In this document: positions 26,741 to 36,300 of the stretch, in pieces
Position numbering within the stretch: the first letter of the stretch is position 1
Layout: the number at the start of each line of letters is the position of its first letter
Source of the DNA: Pseudomonas sp. GM18
GTDB taxonomy: Bacteria > Pseudomonadota > Gammaproteobacteria > Pseudomonadales > Pseudomonadaceae
Direction: 5' to 3'
Length of the DNA: 64,000 nucleotides
NCBI RefSeq assembly: GCF_000282195.1
Contig: NZ_AKJT01000049.1
Coordinates: 1-64,000, forward strand
The notes under the pieces: generated by a model
Told to the model about the DNA's origin: nothing
The model's database searches: none
Seen by the model: the letters and a program-made list of their open reading frames with translations, nothing else
Program-made: the position numbers and the translations under genes

Positions 26741-28192
26741 ATGTCCGTCCGTCGTACCAAAATCGTCGCTACCCTTGGCCCGGCCAGTAACTCGCCGGAA
26801 GTTCTTGAACAGTTGATTCTGGCTGGCCTGGACGTCGCCCGTCTGAACTTCTCCCACGGCACCCCCGACGAGCACAAGGCTCGCGCGAAGCTGGTGCGTG
26901 ACCTCGCTGCCAAGCACGGCCGCTTCGTCGCCCTGCTGGGTGACCTGCAAGGCCCGAAAATTCGTATCGCCAAATTCGCCAACAAGAAGATCGAGCTGAA
27001 AATCGGTGATCAATTCACCTTCTCCACCAGCCATCCTCTGACCGAAGGCAACCAGCAAGTGGTCGGCATCGACTACCCGGACCTGGTCAAGGACTGCGGT
27101 GTGGGCGACGAGCTGCTGCTCGACGACGGCCGCGTGGTAATGCGCGTCGATACCGCCACCGCCACCGAACTGAACTGCACCGTGACCATCGGCGGCCCGC
27201 TGTCGGACCATAAAGGCATCAACCGTCGCGGTGGTGGCCTGACGGCGCCGGCCCTGACCGAGAAAGACAAGGCCGACATCAAGCTCGCTGCCGAAATGGA
27301 AGTCGACTACCTCGCCGTGTCCTTCCCGCGTGACGCCGCCGACATGCAATACGCCCGTCAACTGCGCGACGAAGCCGGCGGCACTGCCTGGCTGGTGGCG
27401 AAGATCGAACGCGCCGAAGCCGTGGCCGACGACGAAACTCTCGACGGCCTGATCAACGCCTCCGACGCGGTGATGGTGGCCCGTGGTGACCTGGGTGTGG
27501 AAATCGGCGACGCTGAGCTTGTGGGCATTCAGAAGAAAATCATTCTGCACGCACGCCGCCACAACAAGGCCGTGATCGTCGCGACCCAGATGATGGAGTC
27601 GATGATCCAGAACCCGATGCCGACCCGCGCTGAAGTGTCCGACGTAGCCAACGCCGTGCTCGACTACACCGATGCCGTGATGCTCTCGGCCGAAAGTGCT
27701 GCCGGCCTGTACCCGCTGGAAGCGGTGCAAGCGATGGCGCGCATCTGCGTCGGTGCTGAAAAGCACCCGACCAGCAAGACCTCCAGCCACCGCATCGGCA
27801 AGACGTTCGAACGTTGCGACGAGAGCATCGCCCTGGCCACGATGTACACCGCCAACCACTTCCCGGGCGTGAAGGCGATCATCGCCCTGACCGAAAGTGG
27901 CTACACGCCGTTGATCATGTCGCGCATCCGTTCCTCGGTGCCGATCTACGCGTTCACGCCGCACCGCGAAGCCCAGGCCCGCGCGGCGATGTTCCGTGGC
28001 GTCTATACCGTACCGTTCGACCCGGCGTCCTTGCCGGCCGAGCAAGTCAGCCAGGCTGCGATCGATGAACTGCTCAAGCGCGGCGTCGTGCAGAAAGGCG
28101 ACTGGGTCATCCTGACCAAGGGCGACAGCTACCACACCACCGGTGGCACCAACGGGATGAAAATCCTGCACGTTGGCGATCCGATGGTCTGA
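26741..28192 (+). CDS. pyk: Pyruvate kinase
   Basis: A 483-residue enzyme converting phosphoenolpyruvate and ADP to pyruvate and ATP, the last step of glycolysis. The family is unmistakable: TKIVATLGPASNSPEVLEQL at the start, VARLNFSHG near 33-41, VAKIERAEAV near 219-228, MVARGDLGVEIG near 245-256 and ATQMMESM near 285-292, with a normal C-terminal regulatory domain. AGGAG lies just before the ATG. It is a single gene closed by a strong terminator. A second isozyme is usual in Pseudomonas, so whether this is pykA or pykF cannot be told here. Confidence 0.96.
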   Translation: MSVRRTKIVATLGPASNSPEVLEQLILAGLDVARLNFSHGTPDEHKARAKLVRDLAAKHGRFVALLGDLQGPKIRIAKFANKKIELKIGDQFTFSTSHPLTEGNQQVVGIDYPDLVKDCGVGDELLLDDGRVVMRVDTATATELNCTVTIGGPLSDHKGINRRGGGLTAPALTEKDKADIKLAAEMEVDYLAVSFPRDAADMQYARQLRDEAGGTAWLVAKIERAEAVADDETLDGLINASDAVMVARGDLGVEIGDAELVGIQKKIILHARRHNKAVIVATQMMESMIQNPMPTRAEVSDVANAVLDYTDAVMLSAESAAGLYPLEAVQAMARICVGAEKHPTSKTSSHRIGKTFERCDESIALATMYTANHFPGVKAIIALTESGYTPLIMSRIRSSVPIYAFTPHREAQARAAMFRGVYTVPFDPASLPAEQVSQAAIDELLKRGVVQKGDWVILTKGDSYHTTGGTNGMKILHVGDPMV

Positions 28193-28212
28193 GTGACCGG
28201 TTGCTGAAAAAC

Positions 28213-28246
28213 AAAAGCCCCGCCATGTGAATGGCGGGGCTTTTTT
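28213..28246 (+). terminator. Rho-independent terminator of pyk
   Basis: A 14-base perfect stem (AAAAGCCCCGCCAT/ATGGCGGGGCTTTT), a GTGA loop and a run of six T, 21 bases past the pyk stop. The A-rich left flank could make it work on both strands. Confidence 0.93.
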
Positions 28247-28256
28247 CGTCTGTGGT

Positions 28257-28364
28257 GATCGTTCCCACGCTCTGCGTGGGAATGCAGCCCGGGACGCTCT
28301 GCGTCCCAAAAGCCGAACGCGGAGCGTCCGTTGAGGCATTCCCACGCGGAGCGTGGGAACGATC
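28257..28364. repeat. Palindromic extragenic repeat, GATCGTTCCCACGC family (copy 1)
   Basis: The unit begins GATCGTTCCCACGCTCTGCG and ends with its inverse GGAGCGTGGGAACGATC, with an internal smaller inverted pair around GGGACGCTCTGCGTCCC and GGACGCTCCGCG-like arms. Related copies lie at 46642-46748 and 61532-61642. Confidence 0.88.
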
Positions 28365-28372
28365 GGCTCGAC

Positions 28373-29122
28373 TTAATGCCGGTTGATAAACCCCGACAAC
28401 GCCGCCAACGCCTCCGGCGAACGCAGCCGCTGGGTGAACAACGCGCCCTCCTCTTCTATGGCCTGACGCAACTGTTCCCGGCCCGGCGCTTTCATCAATT
28501 GCTTGCTGATGCGCACCGCTTCCGGCGGCAGCTCGTCAAAACGCAACGCCATCTCTCGTGCCTTGGCCAACGCTGCTTCGCCACTGCCCAAGGCCTCAGT
28601 CGCTATCCCCCACGTGGCAGCCTGTTCACCGCTGAAACCCTCACCGAGCAACAGCAACTCCGCCGCTTTGGCCTGCCCGAGCAAGCGCGGCAGGATCAGG
28701 CTGGAACCGAACTCCGGGCATAACCCTAGATTGACGAACGGCATGCGCAACCGCGCGTCTGTGCTGACGTAAACCAGATCGCAATGCAGCAGCATGGTCG
28801 TGCCAATCCCCACCGCCGCACCCGCCACGGCGGCGATCACCGGTTTGCGGCACTCCAGCAACTGGAGCATGAAGTGGAACACCGGGCTGTCGAGGTTGCT
28901 GGGGGGTTGCTGGAGAAAATCACCAATGTCGTTGCCAGCCGTGAAGCACTCGGCGCTGCCGGCAATCAGCACAGCGTTGATTTCGGGATCGCTGTCGGCA
29001 AGCCGCAACCCCTCCGCCAGTTGGCTATACATGGCGCGGGTCAGGGCGTTTTTCTTCTCGGGGCGGTTGAGGCGCAGGGTCAGCAAACCGCGCTCGCGTT
29101 CAAACTGGATGGCATCGGGCAT
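28373..29122 (-). CDS. Enoyl-CoA hydratase/isomerase family protein
   Basis: A 249-residue crotonase-fold protein. The oxyanion-hole segments are ECFTAGNDIGDF near residues 57-68 and AAVGIGTTMLLHCDLV near 100-115, and CPEFGSSLILPRLLG near 132-146 carries a Glu at the usual catalytic position. Such enzymes hydrate or isomerise enoyl-CoA esters in fatty-acid or aromatic-acid breakdown; the substrate cannot be told here. The next gene upstream on the same strand, 31 bases away, encodes a ferredoxin-type reductase, so the two may be co-transcribed. Confidence 0.88.
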   Translation of the reverse strand: MPDAIQFERERGLLTLRLNRPEKKNALTRAMYSQLAEGLRLADSDPEINAVLIAGSAECFTAGNDIGDFLQQPPSNLDSPVFHFMLQLLECRKPVIAAVAGAAVGIGTTMLLHCDLVYVSTDARLRMPFVNLGLCPEFGSSLILPRLLGQAKAAELLLLGEGFSGEQAATWGIATEALGSGEAALAKAREMALRFDELPPEAVRISKQLMKAPGREQLRQAIEEEGALFTQRLRSPEALAALSGFINRH

Positions 29123-29153
29123 GGCGAGTCTCGCGTCGTTAAACGATCAGCGC

Positions 29154-30089
29154 TCAACCATGGGGTACAAAGACATCCGCCAGCAGTTGATTGCGCGGCA
29201 AACCGGCCAGGTACAGGCGCCGGGCAAAGGCGTCGACGCTGTCGGGTGCTCCGCAGACTAAGGCCAGGGTTTGCCGGGAAACAAGGCGCAGTTGCGCCAA
29301 AGCCGCGGGCAACTCGGCCGCCGTCCACAACTCGACGTTAAGGTTTTCACGGCCCTCGGCCATGGCTTGCAGGGGTTTGGCCAGATAATGCTCACTGGCA
29401 TCATGGGCCAGGTGAATAACGCGGATGGCGCCCTGATGATGCTGCCGCAACGCTTCGCGCAAGATGCCGAACAACGGCCCCAGACCGGTGCCGGCCGCCA
29501 GCAACCACAGCGGTCGGGTGTGCCAGTCCGGATCGTAATGCAGCGCCCCGCCACGCAATTCGCCGAGGCGGATCGGATCGCCGATTTTCAGCCGCCGCGC
29601 CGCATCGCTGAACGCCCCCGGTTGGCGGCAATCGAGGTGAAATTCCAGAAAGCGGTCTTCTTCCGGCAAGCTGGCCAGGGAGTAGGGCCGCGCCACCTGC
29701 CCCGCCCACAACACCAGATGCTGCCCCGCCTGATAGCGTAACGGTCGCTCGGGCGTCAGGCGCAAACGCAAGACGCTGGAACTCAGCCAATCGCTGGCAA
29801 CCACCTGCGCGGCAAGGCCATCGCGCAGCGGGTCAAAGGTTTCGACTTGCAGATCGTCGACCACCTGGCACTGACAGGCCAACCGCCAACCCTGCTGGCG
29901 CTGCTCATGGCTCAAGGCATCGGGACGGCTGTCGCTGGGCAAACCCTCGACACATTTGACCAGGCACGCATGGCAACTGCCGGCCCGGCAGCTATAGGGC
30001 ACCGGCACGCCGTTTTCATTCAAGGCATCGAGCAGGTTGCTGCCCGCCGCCACCGCCCATTGGCGTTCGCCGACCCGTAACTCAGGCAT
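29154..30089 (-). CDS. 2Fe-2S ferredoxin-NAD(P)/FAD reductase (oxygenase electron-transfer type)
   Basis: A 311-residue protein with three domains in order. First is a plant-type ferredoxin with Cys34, Cys39, Cys42 (SCRAGSCHACL) and Cys72; next an FAD domain with the RPYSLASLP motif; last an NAD(P) domain with AAGTGLGPLFG. This is the layout of CDP-6-deoxy-L-threo-glycero-hexulose-3-dehydrase-like or oxygenase reductases that pass electrons from NAD(P)H to an iron-sulfur acceptor. No oxygenase gene is adjacent. I start at the ATG at 30089, which has GGGAG at good spacing; this overlaps the diguanylate cyclase stop by 8 bases. Confidence 0.85.
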   Translation of the reverse strand: MPELRVGERQWAVAAGSNLLDALNENGVPVPYSCRAGSCHACLVKCVEGLPSDSRPDALSHEQRQQGWRLACQCQVVDDLQVETFDPLRDGLAAQVVASDWLSSSVLRLRLTPERPLRYQAGQHLVLWAGQVARPYSLASLPEEDRFLEFHLDCRQPGAFSDAARRLKIGDPIRLGELRGGALHYDPDWHTRPLWLLAAGTGLGPLFGILREALRQHHQGAIRVIHLAHDASEHYLAKPLQAMAEGRENLNVELWTAAELPAALAQLRLVSRQTLALVCGAPDSVDAFARRLYLAGLPRNQLLADVFVPHG

Positions 30090-31200
30090 CGACATTCTCC
30101 CAGGCCGCCGCGCAACGGTTGCGGCCATCACGCTTGGCGCGGTACAGCGCCTGATCGGCGCTGTGCAAGGCGTGATCCAGATCGTCGCCCAGTTCCAGCA
30201 AGGTCATGCCCGCCGACAGACTGAGGTGGCACACATCCAGGCCAACCAATTCGACATCCATGAAGGCAATGCGCAAGCGCTCGCAGCAAGCCGTCAGGCG
30301 CTCGGCGTCGCAATCGGGCAACAGCACCACGAACTCTTCGCCGCCATAACGGGCCAGAATATCGCCATCGCGCAGGCACGCAGTAGCCACCCCGGCGAAC
30401 GCTTGCAGCACCTGATCGCCAGCGGCATGGCCGTGAACATCGTTGATGCGTTTGAAGTGGTCGAGGTCGATCAGCGCCAACCCATGCACCACACCGATTT
30501 CCATGGCGCTCAACTCGCGGGAGGCCAGGCGCAGGAAATGCCGGCGGTTGAACAGCCCGGTGAGCTCGTCGGTCGCCACCAGGCCTTCGAGCTGACGCAT
30601 CATCCCGCGCAGGGTGTCCTGATGCGCCTGCAAGGCGAACCGCCGCTGACGCATACGCTGGCGCGACAGTTGGACGTAACGAGCGTAAATCACCAGCCAG
30701 CCGAGTACCACCAACAGCACGCACACCTGCAACAGCGCCAGCGTCGGGTTGGGCTGTTGAAAGTGGTAGCCCTCCCACAACGTGATGGCGCTGAAACTGA
30801 AAAACACAAACAGCGCACACCGCAGGAAAGCCGTGCGCGACAGATGAAACAGCCCGAACAACAGGATCAGCAGGTAAAAAACCAGAAACGCGCCGCGCGC
30901 CTCATCCAGATGGGCGATCAGCCAGGTCTGCCAACCCAGCCCCAGCATTATTTGCACTTCGGTCAGGCTGGGATCGGAGCAGCGCAGATTGGTGCCGCTG
31001 TAAAACACCGCCAATAGCACCCCTTGGCTGAACACCAACAACCCGCTGCCGACCACCATGCCGACGAGGGAGTCATCGTAATGGCCGGTGAAAAACGCCA
31101 GCCACACCAGCAGCAAGGCCAGGGCATAGGTGCCGGCCGCGAGGGCAAAGCGTTTGAGCAAAAGCCGCTGGATGGCGTTATGGGTCAATCGTTGATTCAC
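30082..31200 (-). CDS. Membrane GGDEF diguanylate cyclase
   Basis: A 372-residue protein: about 190 N-terminal residues with six hydrophobic segments, then a GGDEF domain. The active site reads RYGGEEFVVLLPD near 284-296. An RxxD inhibitory site (RDGD) sits exactly five residues before GGEEF, so product inhibition is expected. It should make cyclic di-GMP from two GTP at the inner membrane; the membrane part may sense a signal but resembles no sensor I can name. It overlaps the ferredoxin reductase gene by 8 bases. Confidence 0.9.
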   Translation of the reverse strand: MNQRLTHNAIQRLLLKRFALAAGTYALALLLVWLAFFTGHYDDSLVGMVVGSGLLVFSQGVLLAVFYSGTNLRCSDPSLTEVQIMLGLGWQTWLIAHLDEARGAFLVFYLLILLFGLFHLSRTAFLRCALFVFFSFSAITLWEGYHFQQPNPTLALLQVCVLLVVLGWLVIYARYVQLSRQRMRQRRFALQAHQDTLRGMMRQLEGLVATDELTGLFNRRHFLRLASRELSAMEIGVVHGLALIDLDHFKRINDVHGHAAGDQVLQAFAGVATACLRDGDILARYGGEEFVVLLPDCDAERLTACCERLRIAFMDVELVGLDVCHLSLSAGMTLLELGDDLDHALHSADQALYRAKRDGRNRCAAAWENVDA

Positions 31201-31334
31201 CGTGCGAAAGGAGGCTGTCGGAGTGTCCTACTCTACAGGCCGGATGCCACTTTAGTGGCGAGTCTGATAAATGACCATTCAATTTTTGGGGCGAAATTCT
31301 GGCGTCAAACCCATGACTTGGGCTCGGGATAACC

Positions 31335-31487
31335 TGTGGCGAGGGGGCTTGTCGGAACGCCGCACCGCCCCGTTCGGCTGCGAAGCAGTCGCAAAATCTG
31401 CCAATGCGGTGTTTGAGGGGAAGCAGGGGGAACGCTTCGCGCTCCAACGGGGGCAAGCCCCCTCGCCACAGCAAGCCCCCTCGCCAC
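31335..31487. repeat. Inverted repeat, TGTGGCGAGGG family, with duplicated right end
   Basis: The left end TGTGGCGAGGGGGCTTG (31335-31351) is matched by its inverse CAAGCCCCCTCGCCACA at 31453-31469 and again at 31471-31487, so the right end is tandemly duplicated. A related element lies at 55087-55232. The rest of the 495-base gap 31201-31695 holds only the fumarase promoter region. Confidence 0.85.
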
Positions 31488-31565
31488 AAAGCCCTTCTAT
31501 CCATGTGTGGGCGGTATGCGACCAACGTTTGACTGTCAACGGATGTACCCGCCTTTGATGCGCGG

Positions 31566-31571
31566 TATACT
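31566..31571 (+). promoter_or_regulatory. Possible -10 element before the fumarase gene
   Basis: TATACT sits in the loop of a GCGCGG/CCGCGC hairpin followed by five T. It may be a -10 box, but no good -35 is at 17 bases, and the hairpin plus T run could equally be a short terminator. Confidence 0.3.
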
Positions 31572-31695
31572 GCCGCGCCTTTTTAGCGTCGCGCCAGCAT
31601 GCCCGGCGTGCCTTGAAAGGTGTCTGCGACCGACCGATGCACCCAAGCCGCAGGCACCTTATTGAATGTTCCCGTCTTTTAGAGGAGCGCGACTC

Positions 31696-33219
31696 ATGAC
31701 CGTGATCAAGCAAGACGACCTGATTCAGAGCGTTGCCGACGCCCTGCAATTCATTTCTTACTACCACCCCGTGGATTTCATCCAGGCGATGCACGAGGCC
31801 TACCTGCGTGAAGAATCGCCGGCAGCCCGCGATTCCATCGCGCAAATCCTGATCAACTCGCGCATGTGCGCCACCGGCCACCGCCCGATCTGCCAGGACA
31901 CCGGCATCGTCACCGTGTTCGTGCGCGTAGGCATGGACGTACGTTGGGATGGCGCCACCATGGGCCTGGACGACATGATCAACGAAGGCGTGCGCCGGGC
32001 TTACAACCTGCCGGAAAACGTCCTGCGTGCCTCGATCCTCGCCGACCCGGCGGGTGCTCGTAAAAACACCAAGGACAACACCCCGGCCGTTATTCACTAC
32101 TCCATCGTTCCGGGTAACACCGTGGAAGTGGACGTGGCGGCCAAGGGCGGCGGTTCCGAGAATAAATCGAAAATGGCCATGCTCAACCCGTCCGACTCGA
32201 TCGTCGACTGGGTTTTGAAAACCGTTCCGACCATGGGCGCCGGCTGGTGCCCACCGGGCATGCTCGGCATTGGCATCGGCGGCACCGCCGAGAAAGCCGC
32301 TGTGATGGCCAAGGAAGTGTTGATGGAGTCCATCGACATTCACGAGCTCAAGGCACGCGGCCCGCAGAACCGCATCGAAGAGATGCGCCTGGAGCTGTTC
32401 GAGAAGGTCAACCAACTGGGCATCGGCGCCCAGGGCCTGGGTGGCCTGACCACCGTGCTCGACGTGAAGATCATGGATTACCCGACCCACGCCGCTTCGT
32501 TGCCGGTGTGCATGATCCCGAACTGCGCCGCCACCCGTCACGCGCATTTCGTGCTCGACGGTTCCGGCCCGGCCTCGCTGGAAGCGCCACCGTTGGACGC
32601 CTACCCGGAAATCGTCTGGGAAGCCGGCCCGTCGGCTCGTCGCGTCAACCTCGACACCCTGACGCCTGAAGAAGTGCAAAGCTGGAAGCCGGGCGAAACC
32701 GTCCTGCTCAACGGCAAGATGCTCACCGGCCGCGACGCCGCGCACAAGCGCATGGTCGAGATGCTGAACAAGGGTGAAACCCTGCCGGTGGACCTCAAGG
32801 GTCGCTTCATCTACTACGTCGGCCCGGTCGATCCGGTGCGCGAAGAAGTGGTTGGTCCTGCCGGCCCGACTACCGCCACGCGGATGGACAAGTTCACCCG
32901 TCAGATCCTCGAGCAAACCGGCCTGTTGGGCATGATCGGCAAATCCGAGCGCGGCCCTACCGCGATCGAAGCGATCAAGGACCACAAGGCTGTTTACCTG
33001 ATGGCAGTCGGCGGCGCGGCTTACCTGGTGGCGCAAGCGATCAAGAAATCCCGCGTGGTGGCGTTCGCCGAACTGGGCATGGAAGCGATCTACGAGTTCG
33101 ACGTCAAAGACATGCCGGTCACCGTTGCAGTCGACAGCAAAGGTGAGTCGGTACACATCACCGGGCCTGCGATCTGGCAGCAGAAGATCAGTGAAAGCCT
33201 GGCGGTAGAAGTGCAGTAA
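31696..33219 (+). CDS. fumA: Class I fumarate hydratase (iron-sulfur fumarase)
   Basis: A 507-residue enzyme that interconverts fumarate and L-malate in the TCA cycle, using an oxygen-sensitive [4Fe-4S] cluster. Family features are MCATGHRPICQDTGIVTVF near 57-75 (a cluster Cys candidate), KGGGSENKSKMAML, the stretch CMIPNCAATRHAHFVLDG near 271-288, and YYVGPVDPVREEVVGPAGPT in the C-terminal beta domain. I start at the ATG at 31696 behind AGGAGCGCGACTC, not at the upstream codon at 31666. It is monocistronic with its own terminator. Confidence 0.93.
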   Translation: MTVIKQDDLIQSVADALQFISYYHPVDFIQAMHEAYLREESPAARDSIAQILINSRMCATGHRPICQDTGIVTVFVRVGMDVRWDGATMGLDDMINEGVRRAYNLPENVLRASILADPAGARKNTKDNTPAVIHYSIVPGNTVEVDVAAKGGGSENKSKMAMLNPSDSIVDWVLKTVPTMGAGWCPPGMLGIGIGGTAEKAAVMAKEVLMESIDIHELKARGPQNRIEEMRLELFEKVNQLGIGAQGLGGLTTVLDVKIMDYPTHAASLPVCMIPNCAATRHAHFVLDGSGPASLEAPPLDAYPEIVWEAGPSARRVNLDTLTPEEVQSWKPGETVLLNGKMLTGRDAAHKRMVEMLNKGETLPVDLKGRFIYYVGPVDPVREEVVGPAGPTTATRMDKFTRQILEQTGLLGMIGKSERGPTAIEAIKDHKAVYLMAVGGAAYLVAQAIKKSRVVAFAELGMEAIYEFDVKDMPVTVAVDSKGESVHITGPAIWQQKISESLAVEVQ

Positions 33220-33238
33220 GCGCTCCACCTTTCAAGTG

Positions 33239-33277
33239 ACGGCCGACCGGTTGCAAAAACCGCTCGGCCGTTTTTTT
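33239..33277 (+). terminator. Rho-independent terminator after fumarase
   Basis: Arms ACGGCCGACCGGTT and AACCGCTCGGCCGT pair over 14 positions with one mismatch, around a short loop, then seven T. It lies 20 bases past the stop, so the Tc B/C genes downstream must have their own promoter. Confidence 0.9.
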
Positions 33278-33300
33278 ATCCCGGATTTTGTCTTGCCCCC

Positions 33301-33316
33301 CTATCAGATTTGACAG
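33301..33316 (+). promoter_or_regulatory. Candidate operator upstream of the TcB-TcC operon
   Basis: CTATCAGATTTGACAG matches the palindromes at 20450 and 24622, ending 77 bases before the TcB start. CTAACT lies 22 bases downstream, matching the -10-like offset at the other two sites. Confidence 0.6.
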
Positions 33317-33393
33317 GTTACGCCTGGCAGGCGCTCTGCTAACTTGGGTTCCCACTGGGCATCTCACTTGCCCTCTGTTCTCAGGTCTTTGCC

Positions 33394-36300
33394 ATGGCCA
33401 ATGATGCAGATGCGCTCATTACCCCGCCCTCCATCGCCAAAACAGCGTCCATTGCCACCAATGGCCGCAGTTGGGGGGAAATCGGCGCCACCGGGCAAAA
33501 ATCCTACACACTGCCGCTGCCTTTTCAGGCCGGGCGAACGCTCAATCCTGACTTGGCCCTTCAGTACGACGGCAACGCGGGCAACGGACCGATTGGCCTC
33601 AGCTGGACTCTGAATCACCGCGCCATCAGCCGCCGGACCAGTAAAGGCGTGCCCAAATACGATACCGATGACGTGATGCTGGCCGACGGCACCGAGCTAC
33701 GGCCGGAACTGACCCCTGAGGGCAAGATCAAGGCCAGCCAGCGCCCCCATCGCCACGGCTCGAGTACCGAAGAATACTCGGTGGTGCGTTACATCCCTCG
33801 CCTGGAAGGGACGTTCAGCCGTTATGAGCTTTGGTCACCGGCCGACGGCAAACCTGGATTCTGGATGGTCTATGGCGCTGACGGCTCGTGCTCCTGCTAC
33901 GGGAACAGGGAGACCTCACGGATATTCGACCCTGAAAACGAACACCGCGTCGCCATGTGGCTGTTGGTGGAAATTATGAACGCCGTGGGCGAGCACATCG
34001 TCTTTGAATACAAGCCCGATGACAAAGTCCCCGATGAGCGCCATGACTATCGGGCTCAGCGCTATCTGCGACAGATCTGTTACGGCAACGAAACCGCCAG
34101 TGCCGAGCTGTTTTGCCTTGCGCATGAGGCACCGCAGGACCTGCGCTGGTACTTCCGGATGGTGGTCGATTACGGCGAGCGCAGCACCGACCCGGCCGTG
34201 GCGCCGCCGTTTGAGGCGCCAGACGAAAACGCCTGGCCGCTACGCAGCGATCCCTTGCACATGCATCGCTACGGCTTCGAAGTAGGCACTCGGCGTTTGT
34301 GCCGGCAATTTCTGATGTACAACAACATTGGCGCCGAGAAAGTCCTGGTCAATCGCTTGTTGCTGGAACACGGCGCCACACCGCTGCGCTACAACCAGCT
34401 GCAAGCCGCCCACTACATGAGCTACGACGCCAAGGGACGGGTCAAACAGTTCCCGCCTCTGGAGTACTTTTACTCAGCCTTCGAACTCAATACCCGGCCC
34501 GAGCCCTTTTTGCGTCTCGATCATATGCCCGGGCTCAACGACGGTCAGCCCTATCACTGCGTCGACCTTTACGGTGAAGGCGTGCCTGGTTTTCTCTGCC
34601 AGTACGACAACGCCTGGTATTACCGGGAGCCTTTGCGCGGCGAGCCGGGTACAAACGAAATCGTTTATGGCCCATGGACCCTGCTGCCGCTGATTCCCAC
34701 CGCCGACGGCAGCAAACCGGCGGTGCAGATTCTCACCGACCTCACCGGCGACGGGCGTCTGGACTGGATCGTCGCGCAGCCGGGCGGCAGCGGTTACTAC
34801 ACCCTAAATCCGGATCACACCTGGTCACTGTTCAAGCCGTTCAGCCAGTTTCCCGTGGAATACTTCCAGCAACTGGCCCAATTGGGCGACTTGAGCGGCG
34901 ACGGCCTGGACTCCATGGCCCTGATCGGCCCGAAAAGCGTGCGGGTTTACGCCAACCTGCGGGAAAAAGGCTTCGCGCCGGCGAAAGATGTGCCCCATGA
35001 ACCGCTCAGGCCGCTGCCGCTGTTCAGCAATGCCCGCTCCGAACTGGTGTTTTTCGGCAACATGCACGCCAGCGACCTCTCCGGGCTGTGCCGAATCCAC
35101 CACGACAAAATCGAATGCTGGCCCAATCTGGGCCATGGCACATTCAGTCAGGGCATCGAGTTCAGCGCCCTGCCCTTCGAGTATGCGAACTTCAACGCCG
35201 AACAGGTGCGTATTGCCGATCTGGACGGCTCCGGCGCACCTGCTTTGATTTATCTGTATTCGGATTACTTCGAGATCTACTACAACTACGGCGGCAACGG
35301 CCTGGCGCCAGATCCGGTGAGGGTTCCATGGCCCGAGGGCGTGCGCTACGACAACCTTTGCCAGGTGACCTTCGCCGACCTGCAAGGCCTTGGCTGCGCC
35401 AGCCTGCTGTTGACGGTGCCGCACATGGCGCCACAGCACTGGGTGTATCACTTCGTCAGCGAGCGGCCGTACCTGCTCAATGGCTGCAACAACAACATGG
35501 GTTACAGCGCCACCTTGGGTCATGTCAGCAGCGCGCAATGCTGGCTGGATGAAAAACGCCGGGCGTTGATGGCGCGGGAGCGCCCGGTCTGCTACCTGCC
35601 TTTCCCTCAACAGTTACTGAGCTGGTTGCGTCAGGACGATGAAATCACCGGCAACTACCTGCAGCAATTCTTTGAGTATTTCGAAGGCTACTACGACGGC
35701 ATGGAACGGGAGTTCCGCGGCTTCGGGCGGGTTTATCAAACTGACAGCGAGTTGACGGCGGCGAACACCGACGGCGGCCACACCGCACCGATGCGGGTGA
35801 AAAACTGGTTCCACACCGGTCGAGGCATCGATGTTGCACTCAAAGACATCTGCCAGCTCGACGACGAAGCCACGCCGTTGGGCCAGACCTTGATCTCGCA
35901 GTTCGACGCGACCCGAGGCACCGAGCACATCAGCCAGCATCGCGCCGCTGAGGAGCAAGAAATCGCCTACGCCCTCAGCGGTCGATTGTTGCGCAGTGAA
36001 GTGTCCCAGGCCGACGATCCCGCACCGGCACGGCTGTTTTCCCAAAGCGATCATCGCTACCGGGTTCGACAAATCAACAGCGAGCCGACCAGACTGATGG
36101 TGTTGGAGCAGGAGACCCGCAGCTATCAATACGAACGCTTCATGGAAGACCCGCGCTGCCAGCATGTGGTCAATCTGGAATGGGATGAGTACGGCCGGCT
36201 CGTCCACAGTTTCACCGTTGACTGCGCACGGCGCCGCACTGAAACCGACGAACCGCCATTCGATGAGATAGATCAACGGCGCGCGTGGATCGATAGCCAT

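Noticed and set aside
26714..28345. 543-residue open frame antisense to pyruvate kinase
   Set aside because: His/Val/Gly-rich shadow of a highly expressed GC-rich gene; pyk on the other strand is certain.
28257..28364. Palindromic element read as a CRISPR repeat
   Set aside because: Single inverted units, not a direct-repeat array with spacers; no cas genes.
31279..33228. 649-residue open frame antisense to fumarase
   Set aside because: Shadow frame with no family pattern that also runs through an inverted repeat; the fumarase gene is certain.
33301..33345. Standard sigma-70 promoter using TTGACA inside the palindrome
   Set aside because: No -10 at 16-18 bases; the nearest candidate (CTAACT) is 23 bases away, so I prefer an activator or repressor site.
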